Assembly: GCF_021404545.1 (NCBI RefSeq)
Contig: NZ_JAAWWD010000004.1
Location: 80,179 to 144,178, forward strand
Reading direction: 5' to 3'
Length of the DNA: 64,000 bases
Origin: Aestuariivita sp.
GTDB taxonomy: Bacteria; Pseudomonadota; Alphaproteobacteria; Rhodobacterales; Rhodobacteraceae
Shown here: positions 17,728-26,159 of the stretch, in pieces
Position numbering within the stretch: position 1 is the stretch's first letter
Layout: each line of letters opens with the position of its first letter
Translations under genes and position numbers: made by a program
Notes under the pieces: model-generated
Told to the model about the DNA's origin: nothing
The model's database searches: none
What the model saw: the letters and a program-made list of their open reading frames with translations, nothing else

Positions 17728-19322
17728 TCATCCTCCACGTTGTTTGAAGCTGTCACGCCGAAACGAATACAGCGCCGTCGGATCCACCTGTACATCGATC
17801 ACTGCGGGTTTTTCGCAGGCCAATGCTGCCTCTATGGCTCGGCCATCTCAGCCAGGGTCTGCGCGCGGTATCCTTTCGCACCGTACAGCTCGGCTAGCGT
17901 GTCAAAGGGCGGGCTGGAGATATCCGCGCCGATATAGCGCTCTGCGAAACAGTCGCGCTGATAGGCCTTTTCGGCGCCCCAACAGCCGTTATTCATCACC
18001 ACGGTGACCGAGTTGATGTTGTGATCGACTGCGGTCGACAGCTCGGACACGGTCATGCCAAACCCGCCATCGCCCATCAGGCTGATAACCGGCCGGTCGG
18101 GCATCGCCAGTTTCACCCCCAGGCCCGCCGCAAAGGAAAACCCGACCAGTCCGAAATCAAGCGGCGTAAAAAGGCGCTGGGGATGCCAATAACTCAGCGC
18201 GTCAGTGGCTTGCAGGCACAGCGTGCCGGCATCCATCGTTACGGCTGCGTCTTTCGGCAATACGTCCTGTAGCGTCTTGAACAGGCCGGAAGGCTGGATC
18301 GGCAGGATATCGACCTGTGCGTCGGCATCACGTTTGGCCAGATAGGCGTGCCGTTCGGATCTATACGTCTCTGTCCAACTATCGGCCTCGGCCCGGCGGC
18401 CGAGCGTCTTGGCCTCTGCGACCAGTTGGTCGGCAACGGTGGGCGCATCCGCGAGGATACCCATGGTAAGCGGAAAGTAGCGCCCTATGGCCGTCGGCTC
18501 CTGCTCGACATGGATGATTTGCGCGTCCCGGTTGATGTTGTCATAGCTATGGAACGTAGCGTTAAAGCCGTTACGCGTGCCCAATCCGAGGATCACGTCG
18601 GCCTCTTTGACCAGCCGTGTGGCCACGGGATTGCCCCGCGGCCCCATATGGTCGGCATTGAGCGGATGACCAAAGGGCACCGCGTCGCCATGCCCGGGAG
18701 AGGAAACGACCGGCGTATTGAAGGCCTCGGCCAGGGCCATGGCGTTGTCCCCGGTGCCGGTGGTTTTGGTGGCGCCGCCGACCATGATGACGGGGCGCGT
18801 CGCCTCGGCCAACATTCGCGCCGCCTTGGCGATGGTCTGGGCGGTGGCGGCCATGGCTGTGACCGGGCGGTAGGTTTCAGGGGTCTGCATCGGTCCGAAA
18901 TCGGCCTGGCCCGACAACACGTCCCGGGGCGGGTTCAACTGGGTGGGGCCTTTTCGGGGTGTATGAGCGACGCGAAAGGCCTCGCGCATCATCTCGGGGA
19001 CCTGGTCGGCGCTTGTCGCGGTCCAGGTCTTCTTGGTGACCGGAGTAAACAGCGCCTGTTGATCGAGCTCCTGAAACGCGTCGCGATAGACATGGCCCGA
19101 GGCCAGCGCCCCCGCGATCGAGACAAGCGGCGTATACGCGGCCTTGGCCTGGTCCAATCCGGTGACCAGGTTCGTGGCGCCAGGGCCGTTTTGCCCCGCT
19201 AGAACAACACCGGTCCGCCCGGATGCACGGGCATAGCCATGCCATATGCTCCCCGTGCGTTCGTCATGCACACCGATCAGGGTGATCTCCCTGGCCTCGT
19301 AGAGCGTGTCGAACATCTCCAT
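17728..19322 (-). pseudogene. Thiamine-diphosphate enzyme (acetolactate synthase/benzoylformate decarboxylase-like), N-truncated and frameshifted
   Basis: The frame 19322-17832 encodes most of a ThDP enzyme, with the HDERTG glutamate region, AGQNGPGATN and the cofactor motif GDGGFGMTV followed by MNNG. Two lesions are visible. First, the N terminus begins at MEMFDTLYEARE, about 25-30 residues late, so the GIPG loop is missing. Second, after LAEMAEP the frame hits TAG, while the next frame continues with the expected tail IEAALACEKPAVIDVQVD and ends at TGA 17728-17730, four bases before the CMD start. A one-base loss around 17835 explains this. Probably inactive, unless the shift is a sequencing error. 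Confidence 0.8.
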
Positions 19323-19597
19323 CGTGGCTGATCCTCACCCCGTTCATGCGGCGAATTGAGAATGACCAGGGCAGAGACCCGGTCCGGGTGATCCATCGCA
19401 CAGCGCCGATTGATCATTCCACCCAATGAAAACCAGACCAGCGCCGCGCGCGGGTTCTCAACATGCCCGCGGCCGAACCAGGGGTTCTTGACGATCACCA
19501 TTGCCGCGACCAGAAGGGTCGGGATCTCAACCGGTTTCCATACTTCCAGATGGGTGGTTTGTTGCCACAAAAGCGTGCGGTGAATTTCAACTGACAT
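19277..19597 (-). pseudogene. Mosaic of DUF1185 N terminus and an alpha/beta-hydrolase fragment
   Basis: The 106-aa frame is two unrelated pieces in one reading frame. Residues 1-49 (start MSVEIHRTLLWQQTTHLE, later VIVKNPWFGRGHVEN) look like the start of the DUF1185 amino-acid-synthesis family. Residues 50-93 (WFSLGGMINRRCAMDHPDRV then LVILNSPHERG) are the nucleophile-elbow region of an alpha/beta-hydrolase. The tail then runs out of frame into the ThDP gene remnant. Two deletions have fused three genes that occur together in intact form in related catabolic clusters. Not expected to be functional. Confidence 0.7.
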
Positions 19598-19822
19598 TGC
19601 TGAACGTCTTTATTGGATCACTATGTGAAAGAGGTCGCGATGGATCGGTCAGCCACAGCCGCCCTTGTTTGTCTTCTTGCCCGCTCCCGCGGTTCAGGCG
19701 TCGCTCAGGCACAGCCCTGATCGGACGCGTGTCCCTGAACGCCGCAGGCCAAGGCGGGAGCGCGCCCAGACCTGGGACCGGTTATGGGCCCAGATCCGGA
19801 CGCGCGGTGGATGTGCCCGCGT

Positions 19823-21697
19823 CTAGATGGCCCCGATTTCCCGAAAATAGCGTTCGGCACCCGGATGCATCGGGACACCATAAAGCTTGGAGCGAAGCTC
19901 GGGCGTCATGCCATTGAAGCTGGTGTTGGTCTCCTGCAAGGCGCCGACGTTCTCCCAGAACGCTTTGGTAAACTGATAGATCAGCTCCTCATCGGCGTTT
20001 TCATCGGTAAAGATCACCTGCGCCAGGCCAAAGGTTTTGACCGCCTGATCCTGTCCGTTATACCTCCCGGCCGGGATCTCGTAAGGCATCAGCAGGCGGT
20101 GGTATTCGTCGTTCATTTTGACCACGACCTCTGCGGGTACATCCAGATAGCGGATCGGGATGGTTGTCGGCAGGCGCTGGGCATTGCCAAGCCCCAGCTG
20201 GAAAACATGCGCGCCGCCGACAAACACGCCGTTCTGGATCTCGTCAAAGACTTGACCGGTCGCGACTTGTCCGGCATCGAAGGAGGATAACGGGATATCG
20301 GCCGCCTCCAGCATCGTCAGGTTCATCCCATGGGTGAAACTGGAGGGAATGTTGATGTTGAACGGATGCCCCTTGATCTCGTCCAGAGAGGTGATGCCGC
20401 TGTCTTGGCGCACAAACGGGTTCTGGGACACGGTCCCGAAGCTAAAGACATAGCGCAACCGCTTGAAATCCTCGGCCATCGGCGACTCGCCATATTACCC
20501 ACGCTGGTTATAGGCGAAATTAAGCGTGATCGGCGTGTTGAGTGCCAGGTCGACCTTGTCGGTCAGAACCAGCCCAAGGTTGTCGCGGTATCCGCCAGTG
20601 GTTTGCACCGAGTACCGGATGCCATCCTGGGATTTGTTGGCCACATCGGCCATTTGCGCCCCGTTTATGTATGGTCCGGACCCTGAGCCGCTCGCCCCGA
20701 TCAAGGCCTGCTGCTGCGCTTGCGCAGCACCAAAGGCCAGTGCCAAGACCAATCCTGTAACCCAATAAAGCGAGAGATAACAGAGAAAGGCCGGGATGAT
20801 CGCCGCAACCGCGATCGTCGCATAGGAAATCCCGGTGATCTGAGCCATGATGAAGGCCGAGGTCCCGATGATTGGCGGAACCAACTGGGCGCCTTCCGAT
20901 GTGTTGGTCTCGACTGCTGCGGCGGCATGGCGCTTAAAGCCCGTCTTGACCATCAGCGGGATGGTGAACGATCCGGTCGCCACGACATTCCCGACCGAGC
21001 TGCCAACAATGGTGCCCAACCCTGCAGAGGCTGCCATGGCGCCTTTTGCGGCGGCGCCGGTTTGGCGACCCGGCCCGGCATTCGCCAGCTTCATGATAAA
21101 ATCGCCGGTCTTGGTGGCCTGCAACGTGGCTCCGAACATCATGAACATGAACAGATAGGTCGCGGCGACCTTCAAACCGGTGCCAAAGACGCCTTCGCTT
21201 GTATAGGCTACGATGTAGGTGAAGCGCTGCACATCCATCCCGGCATGAGAAAACACGCCCGGCAAACTGTCTCCGAACAGCATATAGGCGCAGCTTGCCA
21301 GCCCCGGCAACGCCAGGACAACGGACTACCGCCTCGACGCCTCCAGTGCGACGGCCACCAGGATCAGCCCAATCAGCACGTCAAGCTGCGTCAGATAGGT
21401 GGATCCCCACAGGTTCAACAGCCGCTCACAGCCGATGATGATATAAAGCAGACTGCCGACAGCGGCGCAGGTGACCAGGATATCGACCGCCCATTGTATC
21501 GCCTTGATCCTTGGGTCATGCGATCTGATCTGCCTCAGAAACGCAATGGACAGCGTCGCGGCGGCGAAGATCGCCAGATGTACAGCGGTGGTCTTGTAAG
21601 GTCCGAACAACGTGCCATGGGCCATATAGGCAAAAAGCCCAAAGCCCACTGTGCGCAGAATACCTGTCGGGATTTGGTCCGCTGGGCCGTCTTGCAT
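19823..21697 (-). pseudogene. TRAP transporter: N-terminal half of fused permease joined to TAXI receptor, two in-frame stops
   Basis: One reading frame runs from MQDGPADQIPTGILRTVGFG at 21697 to a TAG at 19823, interrupted by in-frame TAG at 21326-21328 and TAA at 20495-20497. The first 310 or so residues match the start of a 4TM/12TM fused TRAP permease (GSSVGNVVATGSFTIPLM; PPIIGTSAFIMAQITG). After FLCYLSLYWV the frame passes directly into a TAXI-family receptor signal and mature part (FGAAQAQQQALIGASGSGSG; TTGGYRDNLGLVLTDKVD). About half the permease and the receptor start are missing. Membrane uptake of a dicarboxylate-like ligand would have been its role; now inactive. Confidence 0.85.
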
Positions 21698-21701
21698 CGA
21701 C

Positions 21702-22396
21702 CTATCCCTCCTCAAGCCGGTCAAGCAGCGCATCCCGTGCCGACAGGATATGTGCCTGGCTGGCCGCGCGGGCCTTGCGGGTGTCGCGCTGTGCAATGGC
21801 AGAGGTCAATGCACCCATTTCCGCGATCGAATCGGTTCGCCTGCGCTCATCCGCCAGCAGCTGATTGCGCATCAGCCCGATCTTGTCGGTAACGCCATTA
21901 GAGCGCGTTGAATCTCGACATTGCGGCAACCGGTAAACAGGACATCATAGTAGCGTTTCTTGGCGCTCCAGATTTGCCTCATGTCATGCTGTGCATAGCA
22001 GGTTTCGATAACGTGGAATGCCTCCCGAAGCTCCACGATTTCCGCATCGCTGGCGCGTGCGACAAAGAGTTCGGCTGCAAAAGTCTCGATGGCGTATCTC
22101 AACTCGAAGATCTCGACGATGTTGCGGGCGCTCAGGTCCACCACCGAAAAACCGCTGTAGGATCGCCGCTGCACCAACCCGTCGCGTTCAAGATGAACCA
22201 GGGCCTCCCTGACGATTGACCGGCTGGCGCCGGTCAGCAGGCAAAGCTCACGCTCGATCAGTTTTTGGCCAGCCGCGAATGCGCCGAACGGGATGGCATG
22301 GCGCAGGCGCGCATGGGTCCGGTTCTTGAGCGTATCGGCAGGCTTGCCGCTCTCGGCATCCTCGATGGGTGCGGTGTTCAAGAGGGGGTTGGAAAT
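21702..22396 (-). pseudogene. GntR-family (FadR-type, FCD) regulator, frameshifted
   Basis: The winged helix (LRHAIPFGAFAAGQKLIERE, SRSIVREALVHLERDGLV) and the all-helical FCD effector domain are recognisable. The frame breaks after VEIQRALMAL near 21895; the expected continuation TDKIGLMRNQLLADERRRTD is in the next frame and ends at 21702, just before the TRAP start. A strong GGAGGAG at 22403-22409 sits 6 nt before ATT at 22394-22396 with no ATG in frame downstream, so the start codon may also have mutated. The remnant presumably regulated the decayed TRAP and catabolic genes. Confidence 0.75.
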
Positions 22397-22820
22397 CGCG
22401 GGCTCCTCCGGGTGTTGGTGGCCAGCGTCTCTGCGCCGTTTCTTTGTATACAAAAAATATATAGAATCATCAGATTTCATAAGTTTCCAATGTACTCCCC
22501 AAAGCACATCTGAATGTTACCCATTTTGTTCTACAATCTGATGAAGTGTCGCGAAACGCTGCTACGTTCCTCAAGTCCTGCCGGGATCTGGCGCGCGCGT
22601 CGGTCATTGCTGTATGGTGCGATGGGCGCGGCGGTCGGGGATGCGACATCGAACGGGTCCCTCATGCCGCCCCGTGTCGCGGCACGCTTCGGCAGGCAAT
22701 CGCAAGGGTCTGCTGTTTGCGTCCGCGCAAACGCGCCGCAATCATCCTCACAGGTAACGTGCTGAGGGTGGGGCGATTTTTGTCTGGATCCGGATATCGG
22801 GATCCGGTGGGGGCGATCGG
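22397..22820. other. Intergenic stretch with a GntR-type operator
   Basis: No gene is supported here. The perfect 10-bp palindrome TTGTATACAA at 22444-22453 matches the FadR-subfamily operator pattern and lies just before the broken GntR gene, consistent with former autoregulation. The surrounding 22440-22480 is AT-rich and may hold the promoter. The remainder, up to the LysR stop, shows nothing recognisable. Confidence 0.5.
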
Positions 22821-23678
22821 TTACAGCGCTTGCCAGAACGCTTCGACCGCAGGGCTGAAACGGCCTTGCGCCCCTGCGATCTTGCGCAGCTCGCGCCGTG
22901 TCGCCGGGTCCTGGGGCACGATGAACTCCAACTGACCGTCCTGCGGGTTCACCGCGCTTCGCGGCAGGATCGTTGCGCCAATCCCAAAGCTTACGAACGA
23001 CAGCAACGCGATGGTATTGCGGGCCTCCAGATTGCAGGTCCGCAGGGCGGTGGTCACGGTCGGATGCTGCACCAGGTGGCAGAGCGGGTTTGCAATAAGC
23101 CCCTCCAGGGTCAAGAGCTCCCATGACGGTGCATCGCAGCCCTGAGCGGCACGCGAGATCGGACCGCCAGTGCGGCAGACAATGCCCAGATCATCTTCGA
23201 GGATGGGAACGCCCTCCGCCGTGCCGCTGGTGGCGGAAATGATGCCGATATCGGCTTCGTCCATCATGATCCGCCGGAGCGCCTCTTGGGTGTCGACATC
23301 GCTGATCTCAAGCCGGACCTCAGGCCGCTCGACCCGGAACATTGCCACGATGCTGGGCAGTACCGCAATCGCAGCCGATGGGATGGCCGCGATCCGCACG
23401 GTCCCGGCCAGAGACGCGGCATGACGCCGAATGGCATCGACGCTGCGGCCAAAGGCGTCTGTCGCCCGGTTGCTTTCGTCCAGCACATGTTGGCCCAGCG
23501 GTGTCAGCCGGTTCTTGCGGTCAGTCTCAAAAAGCGGCGCGCCGATCTCTTCCTCCAACTGGGCAAGCATCATCGAGACAGCCGAGGGGGTCCGTCCCAA
23601 AGCACCGCCCGCGCCCGCGAGGCTGCCTTTTTCGGCGACAGTCCGAAAGACCCGCAACATTTCAAACTTGATTGCCAT
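22821..23678 (-). CDS. LysR-family transcriptional regulator
   Basis: A 285-aa LysR protein starting at ATG 23678 (MAIKFEMLRVFRTVAEKGS); the upstream part of the open frame is not LysR-like. The helix-turn-helix is GSLAGAGGALGRTPSAVSMMLAQLEEEIG, followed by an effector domain that ends with the EAFWQAL tail. It is divergent from a second LysR gene across 291 bp. The effector is unknown; it could belong to either the decayed or the intact TRAP module. Confidence 0.88.
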   Translation of the reverse strand: MAIKFEMLRVFRTVAEKGSLAGAGGALGRTPSAVSMMLAQLEEEIGAPLFETDRKNRLTPLGQHVLDESNRATDAFGRSVDAIRRHAASLAGTVRIAAIPSAAIAVLPSIVAMFRVERPEVRLEISDVDTQEALRRIMMDEADIGIISATSGTAEGVPILEDDLGIVCRTGGPISRAAQGCDAPSWELLTLEGLIANPLCHLVQHPTVTTALRTCNLEARNTIALLSFVSFGIGATILPRSAVNPQDGQLEFIVPQDPATRRELRKIAGAQGRFSPAVEAFWQAL

Positions 23679-23969
23679 TTCACCCGTGCTGAAATTCGAT
23701 CTATGGCTTCGAGCTTGCCTTAAAGGCAGCGGCGGGTCCAGCCTTTGCATGCCCAAAACCTGTGCGCCCTTTGCCTGGCGCGCCCAACATCGGAGCGTTG
23801 CGACAAGGTGGGAGACAGGCCGAAGTACCGCGCTCGGGCAGAGCGACGGCACTCCTCGGCCCTTGCATCCGCGATCAGCCAAGGCGTAGCGTGCAGCGCA
23901 TATGCCCAGGCGATTGCGGGCGATCCCGGATCCGAAATCGACGGAGTTTGGCCGGTAGGGGGATATGAC

Positions 23970-24875
23970 GTGAAGATAACGCTGACCCATCTGCGGGCCT
24001 TTGTCGCGGTCTCCCGCGAGGGGTCGTTTACCCGGGCGGCCAAGGTCCTCGACACGTCGCAGCCTTCGGTCACGACCGCGATCAAACAGCTTGAGGAGGC
24101 TCTTGACCTCACGCTGTTCGACCGCACCACGAAGGTGCTTCGTCTGACCGAGGCGAGCGCGATGTTCCTGCCCGGTATCGAACGGCTTTTACACGAGTTG
24201 GACTCGACCCTGTCGGATTTCCGGTCGGTGGCCGATGGCACCCAGGGCCGCGTCGCGGTTGCGGTCCTGCCGTCGATTGCAACGAACGTCCTGCCCGAGG
24301 CGATCCGGACGTTTTCCGCTGCGTTCCCGAAAATCCGGATGTCCCTGCGCGACGACAACTCAACCGGCGTTCGCGAGCGGGTTCTGAACGGCGAGGTCGA
24401 TTTGGGTGTTGCCGGCAGGATGGAGGACTATGACGGGCTGGAATTCGAGCCGCTGCTGCGCGATCCCTTCGGGGCGGTGGTGCATAAGACCCATCCCCTG
24501 GCGCAAGACAGCCGACCGTTGGGCTGGACGGATCTGGACGGATATCCGTTCATCTCCTTTGCGTCGGATACCGGGATCCGGCCCATTCTGGGCACGTTGC
24601 GCGATGTCCCCGACAACATCACATCGCCTTGGGTCGAGGTTTCCAACATCGCAACGGTCTTGTCGCTTCTCAAGACCAACCAGGGTATCGCGGCCCTGCC
24701 GCAGATGTCGGTCAACCCGATTGAAAATGACGTGGTGTTCAGGACACTTCTGAACCCGCCGCTGTTTCGGGAGCTGGGGCTGATTACGCGAAAAGGGCGG
24801 TCCCTTGCACCGGCGGCGCGGAATTTCGTGGACCACCTGAATGCAGCCTTGCGACCGCAATGGGCGCGTGGGTGA
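23970..24875 (+). CDS. LysR-family transcriptional regulator upstream of TRAP operon
   Basis: A 301-aa LysR protein. The start is GTG at 23970, preceded by AGGGGG, giving MKITLTHLRAFVAVSREGS; the longer frame lacks family likeness before it. The helix-turn-helix is GSFTRAAKVLDTSQPSVTTAIKQLEEALD. It reads in the same direction as the TAXI-TRAP operon 141 bp downstream, where a T-N11-A dyad is present, so it very likely activates that transporter. Confidence 0.9.
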   Translation: MKITLTHLRAFVAVSREGSFTRAAKVLDTSQPSVTTAIKQLEEALDLTLFDRTTKVLRLTEASAMFLPGIERLLHELDSTLSDFRSVADGTQGRVAVAVLPSIATNVLPEAIRTFSAAFPKIRMSLRDDNSTGVRERVLNGEVDLGVAGRMEDYDGLEFEPLLRDPFGAVVHKTHPLAQDSRPLGWTDLDGYPFISFASDTGIRPILGTLRDVPDNITSPWVEVSNIATVLSLLKTNQGIAALPQMSVNPIENDVVFRTLLNPPLFRELGLITRKGRSLAPAARNFVDHLNAALRPQWARG

Positions 24876-24897
24876 CCTCGGATTGATCCGCATCGGC

Positions 24898-24914
24898 TAT
24901 CGTTTTATTCGATA
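24898..24914. promoter_or_regulatory. LysR-type T-N11-A operator before the TRAP operon
   Basis: TATCGTTTTATTCGATA is a perfect 5-bp-arm dyad with T-N11-A spacing inside it. It lies just after the LysR stop and 103 bp before the TAXI receptor start, a usual place for an activator site. Confidence 0.5.
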
Positions 24915-25016
24915 AGTGAATAAGTGCCCTGTTTTTATGTCCACAAAATATTGCTAAGGGTTGCAGGCACTGGAGTTCCCGCGCCTTCATGCGTCTTGAA
25001 AACAGGGAGACTCTGA

Positions 25017-26036
25017 ATGAACCGTTTACTCAACCGCCGTTGCCTTCTGCGCGCCGCCACCGCAGCCGTTCTTGCAACCGCATCCATCTCGGTGGCCACC
25101 GCGTCCTTTGCCGAAGACCCGGCATTTCTCAATATCGGTGGTGGGCCGAGCGGGGGCACCTTTAATGTGGTGGCCACCGGGCTTGGCGATCTGATGCGCG
25201 ACGAGTTCCCCCGCAGCATCGTGGGTGTTCAACCGGGGGGCTCCGGTCCCAATCTGTTGCGGGTTGCGGCGGGCGATGCCGATCTGGGCATCACATCCGC
25301 CAGCAATGCAACCGACGCCTGGGCCGGGCGGGATCCGGCCACGCCGGACAACCCGATCAAAAATGTGCGCGGGTTAATGACTTTTTTCCCCAGCGCTATT
25401 CAGATCTGGGTCGACGCGTCCTCTGATATCTACACAATCGAGGATCTGGTGGGCCGACAAATCAGCGCGGGCCAACCCGGACAGACATCCTGGAACGCGT
25501 TCAACAACCTTCTCGATGTGCATGGCATGACGATTGAGGATCTCCAAGTAGATGGGGGACGGGTCCACCATCTAAGCTGGAGCGAGTCGCAAAACGCATT
25601 GCGCGATGGTCAGCTCGATGCTGTGATGTGGGTCGCGCTTTATCCCCACTCGACCGTGCTGGCCACAGAAACCGCCCGCGAGATCCGGGTGCTATCGCTG
25701 GATGAAGAGCGCGTTGCCGAATATCTTGAGCGGCATGGCGGCGGTTTTGAGAAGGTGACGCTTCCGGTTGGCCTCTATCAGGGACAGACCGAACCGGCAG
25801 TGTCTGTCGGAACCTCGACCTTTCTTTTTGCATCCGAGGATATGGCGGACGAGACCGCCTACCGGGTTACATCGGCCATCTGGAACAACCTGGAGCGCTT
25901 TCAGAGAACGCACGCCCTGCTCGATTACATCGATACCGACACAGCCGGTCGGGGGATGTTCGTGCCGATCCACCCAGGGGCTGCGCGGTTCTTTGAAGAA
26001 CAGGGCATAGCGATGGACGCCCCTGTGTTGAACTGA
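25017..26036 (+). CDS. TAXI-family TRAP transporter solute receptor
   Basis: A 339-aa periplasmic receptor. The N terminus is a secretion signal (MNRLLNRRCLLRAATAAVLATASISVATASFA region, cut after SFA), followed by the TAXI start IGGGPSGGTFNVVATGLGDLM. The C-terminal block FVPIHPGAARFFEEQGI matches the family. It delivers ligand to the fused permease encoded next. A GC-rich hairpin in the 123-bp gap may keep receptor mRNA in excess. Substrates of TAXI receptors are mostly unknown, with glutamate-like or C4-acids among those tested. Confidence 0.9.
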   Translation: MNRLLNRRCLLRAATAAVLATASISVATASFAEDPAFLNIGGGPSGGTFNVVATGLGDLMRDEFPRSIVGVQPGGSGPNLLRVAAGDADLGITSASNATDAWAGRDPATPDNPIKNVRGLMTFFPSAIQIWVDASSDIYTIEDLVGRQISAGQPGQTSWNAFNNLLDVHGMTIEDLQVDGGRVHHLSWSESQNALRDGQLDAVMWVALYPHSTVLATETAREIRVLSLDEERVAEYLERHGGGFEKVTLPVGLYQGQTEPAVSVGTSTFLFASEDMADETAYRVTSAIWNNLERFQRTHALLDYIDTDTAGRGMFVPIHPGAARFFEEQGIAMDAPVLN

Positions 26037-26046
26037 TCGTCGTGCA

Positions 26047-26072
26047 GCGCGCGGGCGCCCATGCCCGCGCGC
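26047..26072 (+). terminator. Attenuator hairpin between TRAP receptor and permease genes
   Basis: A perfect 10-bp stem (GCGCGCGGGC at 26047-26056, GCCCGCGCGC at 26063-26072) with a 6-nt loop lies 11 bp after the receptor stop. There is no T tract, so partial termination or protection of the receptor mRNA 3' end is more likely than complete stop. Confidence 0.55.
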
Positions 26073-26159
26073 GGTGCCTTTGCGGTCCTGGCCTACCGGG
26101 TATCGCCCGGCGCGGCGCCGGATAGCTGTCTGCCTGAGCTTGCGTGAAAGAACGAACCG

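Noticed and set aside
20720..21892. Plus-strand frame of 390 codons across the TRAP remnant
   Set aside because: It mirrors the TRAP permease/receptor sequence on the minus strand, and has no recognisable domain or ribosome site.
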